Below, in pieces: positions 25,634-33,495 of a stretch of DNA of 64,000 nucleotides; positions within the stretch are counted from its first letter, which is position 1; the number at the start of each line of letters is the position of its first letter. Source of the stretch: Georgenia yuyongxinii (GTDB lineage Bacteria; Actinomycetota; Actinomycetes; Actinomycetales; Actinomycetaceae); NCBI RefSeq assembly GCF_006352065.1, contig NZ_CP040915.1, positions 2,232,001 to 2,296,000 on the forward strand. Direction: 5' to 3'. The notes beneath the pieces were generated by a model. It saw only the letters and a program-made list of their open reading frames with translations, was not told the origin of the DNA and did not search any database. The position numbers were made by a program, and so were the translations under genes.

Positions 25634-26499
25634 GCCGCACCCGCCTCTTGCGCGCGAGTACGGTTCGCGCTCTGAGGGACGTGAGAGATGGGATCGAGAA
25701 TGAGGTCGGTCATTTCTTCTACTACCTCCACGATGTGGCGATCGGTCACCTTGCGCGGGCGCTCCGACACGATCTCGATGCATCGGGTCAGCTGTCCGCG
25801 CGTCCCCATGACGTAGACGAAATCACCGAGGAGGGCGGCTTCGCCGATGTCGTGTGTCACGAAAAGGATTGTCGCTCCCGTGCGTTCGTGCAGGTCTTGC
25901 AACTGTTCTTGCAAGAGAGAACGTGTGAGGTAGTCGAGCGCCCCGAAGGGCTCGTCCATCAGTAGGATTCCGGGTTGCAGCACGAGGGCACGAGCGATCT
26001 GCACACGTTGCTGCATCCCGCCACTCAGCTCGAAGACAAACTTGTCGCGTGCTTCCGGCAAGCCGACCAAGGCAAGTGCCTCCCTCGCTCGCTCGGCGCG
26101 CTCTCGCTTCGAGACTCCGGCCACTTTGAGACCGAACTCAACGTTCCGCTGGGCGGTGAGCCAGGGCATGAGCGATCCCTGAACGTCTTGGAAGACCACG
26201 ACGCGGTCGGATCCAGCACCGTCGACTTGGCGGCCGTCGACCAACAGCTGCCCGCGGGAGGCCTTTTCGAATCCAGCAACGAGATTGAGAAGGGTTGTCT
26301 TCCCGCAGCCCGAAGGTCCAATGATGCAGTTGATGGTGCCAGGCTGCATCGTGATGCTGAGGTCTTCTATCGCCGTGGTGGAAGCACCCAGAGACGCTGC
26401 ATAGGACTTCGAAAGTCCGCGGATTTCGACGCTCAGTCCGGTGCTCTGACCATTGTCGAGACGGGGGCGAGTTTGTTCACGACGTGTCGGAGTAGACAT
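25630..26499 (-). CDS. ABC transporter ATP-binding protein (SsuB/TauB type)
   Basis: The 289-residue ATPase has Walker A GPSGCGKTT near residue 64, the Q-loop VVFQDVQGSLMPWLT, the signature ELSGGMQQRVQIARAL, Walker B ILLMDEPFGALD and the H-loop VTHDIGEAALL. It powers the adjacent nitrate/taurine-type importer. Starts at ATG 26499 and ATG 26508 are both possible relative to GGAGG. A near-consensus promoter lies immediately upstream at 26530-26558. It is the first gene of the transporter-RidA operon. Confidence 0.94.
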   Translation of the reverse strand: MSTPTRREQTRPRLDNGQSTGLSVEIRGLSKSYAASLGASTTAIEDLSITMQPGTINCIIGPSGCGKTTLLNLVAGFEKASRGQLLVDGRQVDGAGSDRVVVFQDVQGSLMPWLTAQRNVEFGLKVAGVSKRERAERAREALALVGLPEARDKFVFELSGGMQQRVQIARALVLQPGILLMDEPFGALDYLTRSLLQEQLQDLHERTGATILFVTHDIGEAALLGDFVYVMGTRGQLTRCIEIVSERPRKVTDRHIVEVVEEMTDLILDPISHVPQSANRTRAQEAGAA

Positions 26500-26513
26500 T
26501 GGCACCATTGCCT

Positions 26514-26558
26514 CCAATCGATTGGGCTGACTGTAGGGTCACCCTCTTGGGCTGTCAA
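26514..26558 (-). promoter_or_regulatory. Near-consensus promoter with palindromic operator before the ABC operon
   Basis: On the minus strand TTGACA (26558-26553), a 17-bp spacer and TACAGT (26535-26530) form a strong sigma-70-type promoter. The perfect palindrome CCAATCGATTGG (26514-26525) covers the expected start site. Its pattern NCAANCGNTTGN is the same as the GCAAACGTTTGC sites elsewhere in this block. Confidence 0.75.
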
Positions 26559-26676
26559 CGACATTTGCTGCAGACCCGCACGGGCAGAGCGTGGGGGGCG
26601 ATGAACTGTGATGTTGACGATGAATGGCAGAACGCCGATTCCAGTCGTCGCCTTGCGGACAGTGGGGCGGGGGGAT

Positions 26677-26763
26677 TGTTGCACTGAGCGGGGCGAGCCG
26701 CCCTCCCCGATCAAGAAAGGTTTCGGCGCCGGTTCCGAGGCTCGCCACCGTTGGCTTCTCCAT
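26677..26763 (-). pseudogene. Duplicated 5' fragment of the 2-hydroxyacid dehydrogenase gene
   Basis: From ATG 26763 the minus strand reads MEKPTVASLGTGAETF and then RLAPLSAT, aligning with MEQPRVAILGTRYRDF and QLGPLGAT at the start of the dehydrogenase at 32527. The leader DNA also matches: both have GTCGACCCAA, a GGAGGG-type ribosome site and a promoter with the GCAAACGTTTGC operator. Similarity fades after about 29 codons, and the frame then runs into unrelated sequence ahead of the ABC operon. I read it as a remnant of a partial duplication that included the promoter. Confidence 0.65.
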
Positions 26764-26795
26764 CGAAGTCCGTCCCTCCATTGGGTCGACCTCGA

Positions 26796-26833
26796 ACGCT
26801 AGGGCAAACGTTTGCGGTTGGTCAAGCGTTTGC
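26796..26833 (-). promoter_or_regulatory. LacI-type operator inside promoter spacer (copy 1)
   Basis: On the minus strand TTGACC (26825-26820) and TAGCGT (26801-26796) are 18 bp apart. The palindrome GCAAACGTTTGC (26804-26815) fills the spacer. A second, imperfect site TCAAGCGTTTGC (26822-26833) lies 18 bp away, overlapping the -35. It is the duplicated counterpart of the promoter at 32465. Confidence 0.7.
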
Positions 26834-27036
26834 GCGGTCCATGTTCGCTACCCCCGGCGGTCTGGCACCGAGGGGCCCCCCGGACCAGTGCTGGAACGCA
26901 GTATCCGCACCATCTCATCGACCTCCTTGCGCGCCAGGAACCGCGGAACGTGGCCATCGGGACCCGGGACGTCCCCGCCCGGGCCGCGTTCGAACAGCGG
27001 AGCTAGGGGGACGGGCACGATTCGATGGTGAGTTGC

Positions 27037-27066
27037 TTGACGACCGCAAACGATTGCACCTACGGT
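27037..27066 (+). promoter_or_regulatory. LacI-type operator inside zwf promoter spacer (copy 2)
   Basis: TTGACG (27037-27042), ACC, GCAAACGATTGC (27046-27057), ACC, TACGGT (27061-27066): an 18-bp spacer filled by an operator-like palindrome with one mismatch. It lies about 125 bp before the zwf start and has the same layout as the promoter at 32465. The remaining 26.5-27.2 kb gap holds no supported gene besides the dehydrogenase fragment. Confidence 0.72.
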
Positions 27067-27190
27067 ACGTCGAACATGGCCGGGGCAAAGACCACGATCC
27101 CGGCGATGTGACTGTGCTTCCCCCTGGACCGCCCCGACTCTGTTGGAGACAGGGTTGCTCGATAGGTCACCGGATTGGAGGGATCAGACT

Positions 27191-28732
27191 GTGGGACCGA
27201 CAGCAAACGCGCAGGTAGGCATCACGTTGGCGGATCCGCTTGACCGTCGCCTTCCCCGCATTGCCGGCCCGTGTGGGCTCGTCATCTTCGGCGTCACGGG
27301 GGACCTCGCCAAGCGCAAGCTGATGCCGGCGATCTACGATCTCGCGAACCGCGGACTCCTCTCCCCGGCCTTCGCGCTGACTGGCTTCGCCAGGCGCGAC
27401 TGGTCGACTGCGGACTTCGCCCAAGTCGTCCGAGACGCGGTCCGTGTGCACGCCCGCACCCCGTTCGACGAGCGGACGTGGGAGCAACTCGCGTCCGGGT
27501 TCCGCTTCGTCCAGGGCGAGTTTTCGGACGACGACGCCTTTGACCGCCTTGCTGCCACGGTGAAGTCGCTGGACGAGGAGCGCGGGACGGGTGGGAACCA
27601 TGCGTTCTACCTCTCGGTGCCGCCCGGCTCGTTCCCGCTCGTGTGCGCCCAGCTCGCACGCTCGAGGTTGTCTTCCCCCGAGCCAGAGACCTGGCGGCGC
27701 GTCGTGATCGAAAAGCCCTTCGGCCACGACCTCGCCTCCGCACGCGAGCTCGACGCCGTCGTCTCCGACGTCTTCGCGCCGGGCTCGGTCTTCCGGATCG
27801 ACCACTACCTCGGCAAGGAGACGGTCCAGAACATCTTGGCCTTGCGCTTCGCCAACCAGCTGTTCGAGCCGATCTGGAATTCGAATTACGTCGACCATAT
27901 CCAGATCACCATGGCCGAAGACATCGGCATCGGCGCCCGCGCCGGCTACTACGACGGCGTCGGCGCCGCCCGGGACGTCATCCAGAACCACCTCCTCCAG
28001 CTGCTCGCACTCACAGCGATGGAAGCCCCCGTCTCCTTCGACCCGGCGGCACTGCGCGCAGAGAAGGAGAAGGTGCTCTCCGCCGTCCGGTTGGGGGCCG
28101 ACCTCGACGCCACTACTGCCCGCGGTCAGTACGCCCCAGGATGGCAGGCGGGGGCGTACGTGCGCGGCTACCTCGGCGAGGACGGTATCCCCCCGGGCTC
28201 TGCCACGGAGACCTATGCCGCGCTGAGACTAGAGGTAGACACCCGCCGATGGGCCGGCGTGCCGTTCTACCTACGGGCTGGGAAGCGCCTTGGGCGCCGG
28301 GTGACGGAGATCGCCGTCGTCTTCAAGCGCGCGCCGCACCTACCTTTCGACCTCGGCGCCACGGAGGAACTCGGGCAGAACGCGCTCGTCATCCGCATCC
28401 AGCCAGACCAGGGCGTGACGATCCGGTTTGGTGCGAAGGTCCCTGGGGCCGCAACGGCGGTACGGGACGTGACGATGGATTTCGGCTATGGCCATGCGTT
28501 CACCGAGGACTCACCCGAGGCCTACGAGCGGCTTATCCTCGACGTCCTCCTCGGCGAGCCGCCACTCTTCCCCCGGCAGCGCGAGGTCGAACTCTCCTGG
28601 GAGATCCTCGACCCCGTGACCGCCAAGTGGGAGTCCTCGGACCAGATCCAGCACTACCGGCCCGGTTCGTGGGGCCCCATAAGCGCCGAGCAGATGCTCG
28701 CCCGTGACGGACGCGCCTGGCGCATGCCATGA
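27191..28732 (+). CDS. zwf: Glucose-6-phosphate 1-dehydrogenase
   Basis: The enzyme oxidises glucose 6-phosphate to 6-phosphogluconolactone with NADP. The 513-residue protein has the nucleotide motif FGVTGDLAKRKLMPAIYDL, EKPFGHDL, and the G6PD signature RIDHYLGKE at about 202-210. Its C-terminal domain is complete (YERLILDVLLGE). GTG 27191 is chosen because GGAGGG lies 9 bases upstream; a TTG at 27143 lacks this. opcA follows at 16 bp. Unusually for actinomycetes, tkt, tal and pgl are not adjacent; instead the pair sits inside an accessory block behind a LacI-type operator. A role on a G6P analogue is possible but unproven. Confidence 0.95.
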   Translation: MGPTANAQVGITLADPLDRRLPRIAGPCGLVIFGVTGDLAKRKLMPAIYDLANRGLLSPAFALTGFARRDWSTADFAQVVRDAVRVHARTPFDERTWEQLASGFRFVQGEFSDDDAFDRLAATVKSLDEERGTGGNHAFYLSVPPGSFPLVCAQLARSRLSSPEPETWRRVVIEKPFGHDLASARELDAVVSDVFAPGSVFRIDHYLGKETVQNILALRFANQLFEPIWNSNYVDHIQITMAEDIGIGARAGYYDGVGAARDVIQNHLLQLLALTAMEAPVSFDPAALRAEKEKVLSAVRLGADLDATTARGQYAPGWQAGAYVRGYLGEDGIPPGSATETYAALRLEVDTRRWAGVPFYLRAGKRLGRRVTEIAVVFKRAPHLPFDLGATEELGQNALVIRIQPDQGVTIRFGAKVPGAATAVRDVTMDFGYGHAFTEDSPEAYERLILDVLLGEPPLFPRQREVELSWEILDPVTAKWESSDQIQHYRPGSWGPISAEQMLARDGRAWRMP

Positions 28733-28748
28733 CAAGGGGCAGCCAGCA

Positions 28749-29672
28749 ATGACCGTCACCATGTCGGGCACGACCTCCGCCGCAGTGAGTACCCGGCTGG
28801 TCGAGGTGCGCGAGGCCACCGGGATCTCCGCGCTGGGCCGGGTACTCACCCTCATCATCGTCGCGACCGACAACGACGTCGCAGAGCGGGCGATCCAGTC
28901 CGCGAAAGTCGCCTCACGTGAGCACCCGTGCCGGATCATCGTCATGGTGTCCGAGGATGGGCCTGGAAACACTCGGCTCGACGCCGAGATCCGGGTCGGC
29001 GGCGATGCCGGCGCGAGCGAGGTCATCGTCCTTCACGCGCGCGGCCGGGCCCGGCAGGCGTCCGACGCTATCGTCGTCCCGCTCCTGCTGCCCGACGCCC
29101 CGGTCGTCGCGTGGTGGCCAGGGACACCACCGCGCGATCCGGCCGGTGACCCTATCGGAGCCATTGCGCAGAGGCGGATCACCGATGTCTCCTCAGCCCC
29201 GGATCCGCTCGCCGCGTTGCACCGGCTCGGGCGGGCGTACTCCCCTGGTGACACGGACCTCGCATGGTCACGGGTGACGCTCTGGCGCGGTCTGCTCGCC
29301 GCGGCTGTCAACGAGCCGCCGCACGAGGCGATCACCGCCGCGACCGTCACGGGTACGTCGAGCAAGCCTTGGGTCCACCTACTAGCCGGCTGGCTCGCCG
29401 AGCGGCTCGGAGTGCCGGTCCAGCTCGCCGCCAAAGCCCGTGAGGTCATCACTACAGTCGAGCTGGCGCGGCCGAGCGGGCCCATCATGCTGCGGCGCAC
29501 CCCGGCCTCCTCTGTCGCCTTTCTCACCCGGCCCGGGCGCCCGGACCAGCGCATCAACCTTCCCCTGCGCTCCGTCCAGGATTGCCTCATCGAGGAACTG
29601 CGGAGTCTCCACCCCGACCAGACCTACGGGCGAGCGCTCACCCGTGGACTGCCCGTCCTGGAGGAACGATGA
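28749..29672 (+). CDS. opcA: Glucose-6-phosphate dehydrogenase assembly protein OpcA
   Basis: OpcA is a partner protein needed for G6PD activity in actinobacteria and cyanobacteria. The 307-residue protein matches in order: VLTLIIVATDN near residue 35, EHPCRIIVMV, LPDAPVVAWWPGTPP near 125, and a C-terminal LHPDQTYGRALTRGLP. ATG 28749 follows AAGGGG. It is transcribed with zwf. Its stop overlaps a short downstream frame (ATGA at 29669). Confidence 0.93.
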   Translation: MTVTMSGTTSAAVSTRLVEVREATGISALGRVLTLIIVATDNDVAERAIQSAKVASREHPCRIIVMVSEDGPGNTRLDAEIRVGGDAGASEVIVLHARGRARQASDAIVVPLLLPDAPVVAWWPGTPPRDPAGDPIGAIAQRRITDVSSAPDPLAALHRLGRAYSPGDTDLAWSRVTLWRGLLAAAVNEPPHEAITAATVTGTSSKPWVHLLAGWLAERLGVPVQLAAKAREVITTVELARPSGPIMLRRTPASSVAFLTRPGRPDQRINLPLRSVQDCLIEELRSLHPDQTYGRALTRGLPVLEER

Positions 29673-30153
29673 GCTACGCCGACGCGGACGGGCGACGTAC
29701 AACTCGTGCCCCTCCCAATCGACTAGCGGCCGGTGCGCGCCCTCCACATGGTGCTCGCCCGTGGGATCCGCATCGCGGTGCGCTACGCAGCCGCTCAGGT
29801 CCACAGCTGAGTCTGCGGTGGAGCCCCGACTGTGAACTCGTCGTTGGTTCTCGGTCCGTGTACGATCGCCGCCTGCTCCATTACCAGCCAGTGCCTATAC
29901 TGTCTGGCAATTGGTGCCGGCTCATCATCCAGATGCGCAAGAGCCAATGAGTGTGTCGAATGGGTGCGTGATGACGAAATTTCGCCCGCTCGTGCTCGCA
30001 GCGGTCGTTTTTGCAGCATCCCCTAACCGCAATCTCAGCGAGCGGCGATCGACAAGCCTTCGATGCCGCATGAAGGAGGTCTCCCGTGCCGGGACATGCA
30101 CCTCAGACCTGCGTCGATCCGGGTGAGGCATCTGGTGCGCCGGCGAGGCTCCC
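29673..30153. other. Gap between opcA and lacI with an unrecognised 93-codon frame
   Basis: A frame from ATG 29669 to 29950 overlaps the opcA stop as ATGA and begins MSYADADGRRTT. I do not recognise it, and its composition is Arg/Pro-rich as expected for non-coding high-GC DNA, so it may be a decayed gene. No LacI-type operator is seen before the lacI gene. Confidence 0.3.
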
Positions 30154-31245
30154 ATGAGCAGTCGCCGCAGCGAAGGACAATCAGAGCACTCCGATTCACT
30201 CAACGGAACCAAGACCGCGACCACCAGACCGCAACGTCCGCCCACGCTCCGTGAGGTAGCCAGTGTCGCGGGAGTCGACGTATCGACCGCCTCCCGTGCA
30301 CTGCGGACAGAGACGCGCGGCACCGTCAAGTCCGAGACTCTCGAGCGAGTGGTGGCAACGGCAGAAGCGCTCGGCTACCGGGCCAACCCGTTCGCGCGCG
30401 GATTGAAGGACCATCGGTCCATGACAGTCGGGATGCTCATCCCCGACCTTGCGAACCCGCTGTTCCCACCAATCGTGCGTGGAATCGAGGACGGACTCGG
30501 AGAGCACGGCTATGTGGCCATTCTCGCGAACACGGACATGGACCCTGATCGCGAGCGCCACTTACTGGACCTCTTCTTGGAACGCCGTGTCGACGGACTC
30601 TTCCTGGCGACAGCTTTACGGTCTTACCCATTGATCGAGAAGGTCGTGGAGTCCAGGATCCCAACTGTTCTGGTAAATCGCACCATGGATGACAAACGGG
30701 TGTCGATGGTCACGACGGACGACTATCACGGTATGGGGCTGGCGCTCCGGCATCTCGTGAATCTGGGGCACAAGCGCATCGCTTTTGTCGGGGCTGCACC
30801 TTCTACATCCACCGGATACAACCGGCACAAGTACTTTCTCGCCTGGATGGACAGGCTCGGGCTTCCGCTCGACGAGGAGCTGCTCGTCACCGCTCCGTGG
30901 TTCAACAAGCAGAGCGGCGCCGAGGCCTGTGACGAGCTGATCAATCGCGGGCGGGAGTTCACGGCGATCATTGCCGCAAGTGACATGATCGCTCTCGGCT
31001 GCTATAGCTCGCTGCGCGCTCATGGCCTGAAAATCCCAGACGATGTCTCCGTTGTGGGGTACAACGGTTCACGGTGGTGCGACGAGTTCAACCCACCACT
31101 GACGGCCGTCCATGTACCAAAGTACGACCTCGGTCGTGCAGCCGCAGATCTTATGCTCAGCCTGCTCCAGGGCCCCGACACGGAACCGTCGAGAGTCTTC
31201 TTGGACACCTCGCTTCAGGTGCGCGAGTCCACGCGCCAGATTTGA
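30154..31245 (+). CDS. LacI-family transcriptional regulator
   Basis: The 363-residue protein has a LacI helix-turn-helix at about residues 30-75 (TLREVASVAGVDVSTASRAL, EALGYRANPFARGL), preceded by an unusual ~28-residue polar N-terminal extension. A periplasmic-binding-protein-like effector domain follows, with VGMLIPDLANPLFPPIVRGI, LGHKRIAFVG and DDVSVVGYNG. Effectors of this family are usually sugars or their derivatives. The GCAAACGTTTGC-type sites at four places in this block fit a LacI-family repressor (central CG), and this is the only LacI gene in view. Confidence 0.94.
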   Translation: MSSRRSEGQSEHSDSLNGTKTATTRPQRPPTLREVASVAGVDVSTASRALRTETRGTVKSETLERVVATAEALGYRANPFARGLKDHRSMTVGMLIPDLANPLFPPIVRGIEDGLGEHGYVAILANTDMDPDRERHLLDLFLERRVDGLFLATALRSYPLIEKVVESRIPTVLVNRTMDDKRVSMVTTDDYHGMGLALRHLVNLGHKRIAFVGAAPSTSTGYNRHKYFLAWMDRLGLPLDEELLVTAPWFNKQSGAEACDELINRGREFTAIIAASDMIALGCYSSLRAHGLKIPDDVSVVGYNGSRWCDEFNPPLTAVHVPKYDLGRAAADLMLSLLQGPDTEPSRVFLDTSLQVRESTRQI

Positions 31246-31354
31246 ACCGGCTTCCTGCCCCGAGCATCGGCAACGGATTGGTCCTTCGCACCAAGAGATT
31301 TTGAGGGCCCGAGCGTCGACGACCCCGCACGGACCAGCGCGAACGAAACCGTCC

Positions 31355-32092
31355 TCAGCCGGCCAATCCCTGCCACACGAGCACACCCGCCGCCACCCCC
31401 AGGAAGGCCAGCACGACGCGTCCGAACACGGCCGGATCGAGCAACTTGCCCAGGCGCACCCCCGGCACCAAGAAGGCGGCCACGGGGACCAGGGCGAGCA
31501 GCCCTTCCAGGAGAAGTTCAGTGCTGTAGGCACCCAACCCTGCCAAGGTCGCCACCTGGGCCACCGAGAACACGCCGAAGAGCGCAGAGAGCGAGAAGAC
31601 GTAGGCGCCCGGCGTGAGCCGCAGGCTGTGGATGTAGGTGGCGAGTAATGGACCTGAGATGCCCGTCGAGCCCTGGAGCGCTCCTGCCGCGAGCCCGATC
31701 GGTGGCGACAGCCAGAAGCTCGCGCGGCGCGAGACATGCAGTCGTGGCGCAGCGACACGCAGGACGACGTAGACGAGGATGAGCGCAGCCAGCACAAGCG
31801 AGAGCAGCCGGCCGTCCACCGTAGTTAGCGCGACAGTGCCCACGACAGCGCCTATCACTCCCGTGAACAGCAAATTCAGTAGGTGACGGCTCTGCGAAGC
31901 GCTCTTCACGTGGTTAACGACGAGCCAGAGGTTCGACACGACGCCCGGGATCGACATGATGATCACCGCGCGCTCGACGCCTAGGAAAGCCGCCATCACG
32001 GGGACTGCGACCTGCGGAAGGCCGGTGCCGGTCACCCCTTTGACGAATGACCCGACCGCCAGGGCACCCACAATGACGAGGAGATCCGTCAT
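31355..32092 (-). CDS. TauE/SafE-family sulfite/anion exporter
   Basis: The 245-residue membrane protein has about eight hydrophobic segments and the family motifs GSFVKGVTGTGLPQVAVPVM near residue 15 and GALQGSTGISGPLLATY near 140. TauE/SafE proteins export sulfite, sulfoacetate or related anions made during sulfonate degradation. ATG 32092 starts the frame. It is convergent with lacI and divergent from the dehydrogenase operon. A GCAAACGTTTG-type site lies about 190 bp upstream at 32283. Its presence supports a sulfonate pathway but the exported ion is inferred. Confidence 0.85.
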   Translation of the reverse strand: MTDLLVIVGALAVGSFVKGVTGTGLPQVAVPVMAAFLGVERAVIIMSIPGVVSNLWLVVNHVKSASQSRHLLNLLFTGVIGAVVGTVALTTVDGRLLSLVLAALILVYVVLRVAAPRLHVSRRASFWLSPPIGLAAGALQGSTGISGPLLATYIHSLRLTPGAYVFSLSALFGVFSVAQVATLAGLGAYSTELLLEGLLALVPVAAFLVPGVRLGKLLDPAVFGRVVLAFLGVAAGVLVWQGLAG

Positions 32093-32282
32093 CGGATGAA
32101 TGTCCTGTGCCCTGTGCGGGGTTGGGGCGTACAGCGTGGCACCACAGTCACAACACCGCCCGATCTAGTTTCAGCAACCGCAGCTCCGAACCTGCCGCTG
32201 GACATGGATGCCTGCCGCCACAGCGGGGGACACGCCGCCCCGTAGGGGACAAGCGTGGCATCGCGAAGCATCGTTTCGAGGG

Positions 32283-32294
32283 CCAAACGTTTGC
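32283..32294. promoter_or_regulatory. LacI-type operator CCAAACGTTTGC
   Basis: The core palindrome CAAACGTTTG is perfect. It lies about 190 bp before the TauE-like gene and about 235 bp before the dehydrogenase gene. No clear -35/-10 pair flanks it, so it may be an auxiliary operator. Confidence 0.55.
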
Positions 32295-32464
32295 AGTATC
32301 GCGCACCGTGCGATGAAGGTCAATGGCGCCGACACGGCCACCGCGGGGTGTCGCCCGGCCCGGAGTCAGTGCCTGACGGAGTCAGGTTTTGCCACCAGTT
32401 CCAGTCTGATCTGCGCGAACGCCTCAGAAGCCCACTTGGAATCGACGCCCTCGACGTTAAAGCC

Positions 32465-32494
32465 TTGACGTATGCAAACGTTTGCTCTTACGGT
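32465..32494 (+). promoter_or_regulatory. LacI-type operator inside dehydrogenase promoter spacer (copy 3)
   Basis: TTGACG (32465-32470), TAT, GCAAACGTTTGC (32474-32485), TCT, TACGGT (32489-32494): an 18-bp spacer filled by a perfect palindrome. The start codon is at 32527 after AGGAGGGG. Confidence 0.78.
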
Positions 32495-32526
32495 GGCCGT
32501 GTCGACCCAAAGGAGGGGACAGACAG

Positions 32527-33495
32527 ATGGAGCAGCCAAGGGTGGCGATCCTCGGAACGCGGTACCGGGACTTCTCGATCGAGGAGGAACAGCTCGGCCC
32601 GCTCGGCGCAACACTCATCAGTGGGCCTGGCGGTTCGCCGGCGGACATTCTGGAGGTGGCAAGGGGTGCCACGGTCATCCTCGCGGGTTCCCGCCCCCGA
32701 TTCACCGCGGAGGTACTCGCAGGTTTGTCCTGTCGCGGGATCGTCAGGTACGGAGTTGGCACCGATTCCATCGACCTCGAGGCGGCACACCGTCTCGGCA
32801 TCGCCGTCGCCCGCGTATCGGACTACGGCACAGAGGCGGTGGCCTTCCACGCGGTCTCGATGGCAGTGGCCCAGTTGAGACGCCTCAACGAGGTGGATCG
32901 CTCCATCCGCAGCGGGAGGTGGGGGTTCGGCGAAGTCAGGCCCTTGCACGAACCGAGCACACTGGCGGCAGGTGTCATCGGCTACGGGCGCATCGGCCGG
33001 CAGTCGGCGGCGTACCTGAAGGCCCTGGGCATGCGGGTGAGCGCCTACGACCCGTATGCCGACATCCCCGCGGACCACGACGTCGCCGACGTCAGCCTCG
33101 AGGAACTTCTCGCCACCACCGACGTCGTCCTGCTCCATGCGGCCGGCCGCCCGGACGGAAGGCCCCTGCTCGACGCCAAGGCGCTGGGGCGGATGCGCCC
33201 AGGAAGCATCCTCGTCAACACCGCCCGTGGATCGCTCATTGACTTTGCGACATTGGTCGAGGCCCTCCGTGCAGGCCGGCCGGCTCGCGCCGCGCTCGAC
33301 GTCTTCCCAACCGAACCGCCGGACCTCAGCGCCCTCAGTGACGTGGCCGACAAGGTTCTGCTGAGCCCGCACATGGCGTGGTACACGGAGGAGTCCGAGG
33401 CAGACATGCGGCAGAAAGCCGCCGCTGAGGCGGCCCGGCTGCTGCAGGGCGAGCCCCTCGCCGACCCTGTCGTGGAGATTGGACAACTGGCATGA
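32527..33495 (+). CDS. D-isomer-specific 2-hydroxyacid dehydrogenase family protein
   Basis: The 322-residue NAD-dependent enzyme has the Rossmann motif GYGRIG at residues 152-157, the substrate Arg in NTARGSLID near 245, and the catalytic His in LLSPHMAWYTEE near 290. This family includes SlcC, the (S)-sulfolactate dehydrogenase of sulfolactate pathways. With SuyAB, TauE and YeiH homologs nearby, sulfolactate or a related 2-hydroxyacid is a reasonable substrate guess. ATG 32527 follows AGGAGGGG. The stop overlaps the creatininase-like gene (ATGA). A 5' fragment of this gene is duplicated at 26763. Confidence 0.88.
   Translation: MEQPRVAILGTRYRDFSIEEEQLGPLGATLISGPGGSPADILEVARGATVILAGSRPRFTAEVLAGLSCRGIVRYGVGTDSIDLEAAHRLGIAVARVSDYGTEAVAFHAVSMAVAQLRRLNEVDRSIRSGRWGFGEVRPLHEPSTLAAGVIGYGRIGRQSAAYLKALGMRVSAYDPYADIPADHDVADVSLEELLATTDVVLLHAAGRPDGRPLLDAKALGRMRPGSILVNTARGSLIDFATLVEALRAGRPARAALDVFPTEPPDLSALSDVADKVLLSPHMAWYTEESEADMRQKAAAEAARLLQGEPLADPVVEIGQLA

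Larger units (their letters stand above)
32093..32526. other. Divergent control region between tauE-like and dehydrogenase genes
   Basis: This 434-bp gap holds two LacI-type sites (32283-32294 and 32474-32485) and the dehydrogenase promoter. I see no gene in it. Confidence 0.6.

Noticed and set aside
27060-27190. Alpha/beta-hydrolase remnant (frame reading LRYVEHGRGKD) before zwf
   Set aside because: Similarity to the start of epoxide-hydrolase-like proteins is short and visual only, and the region is better explained as zwf promoter and leader.
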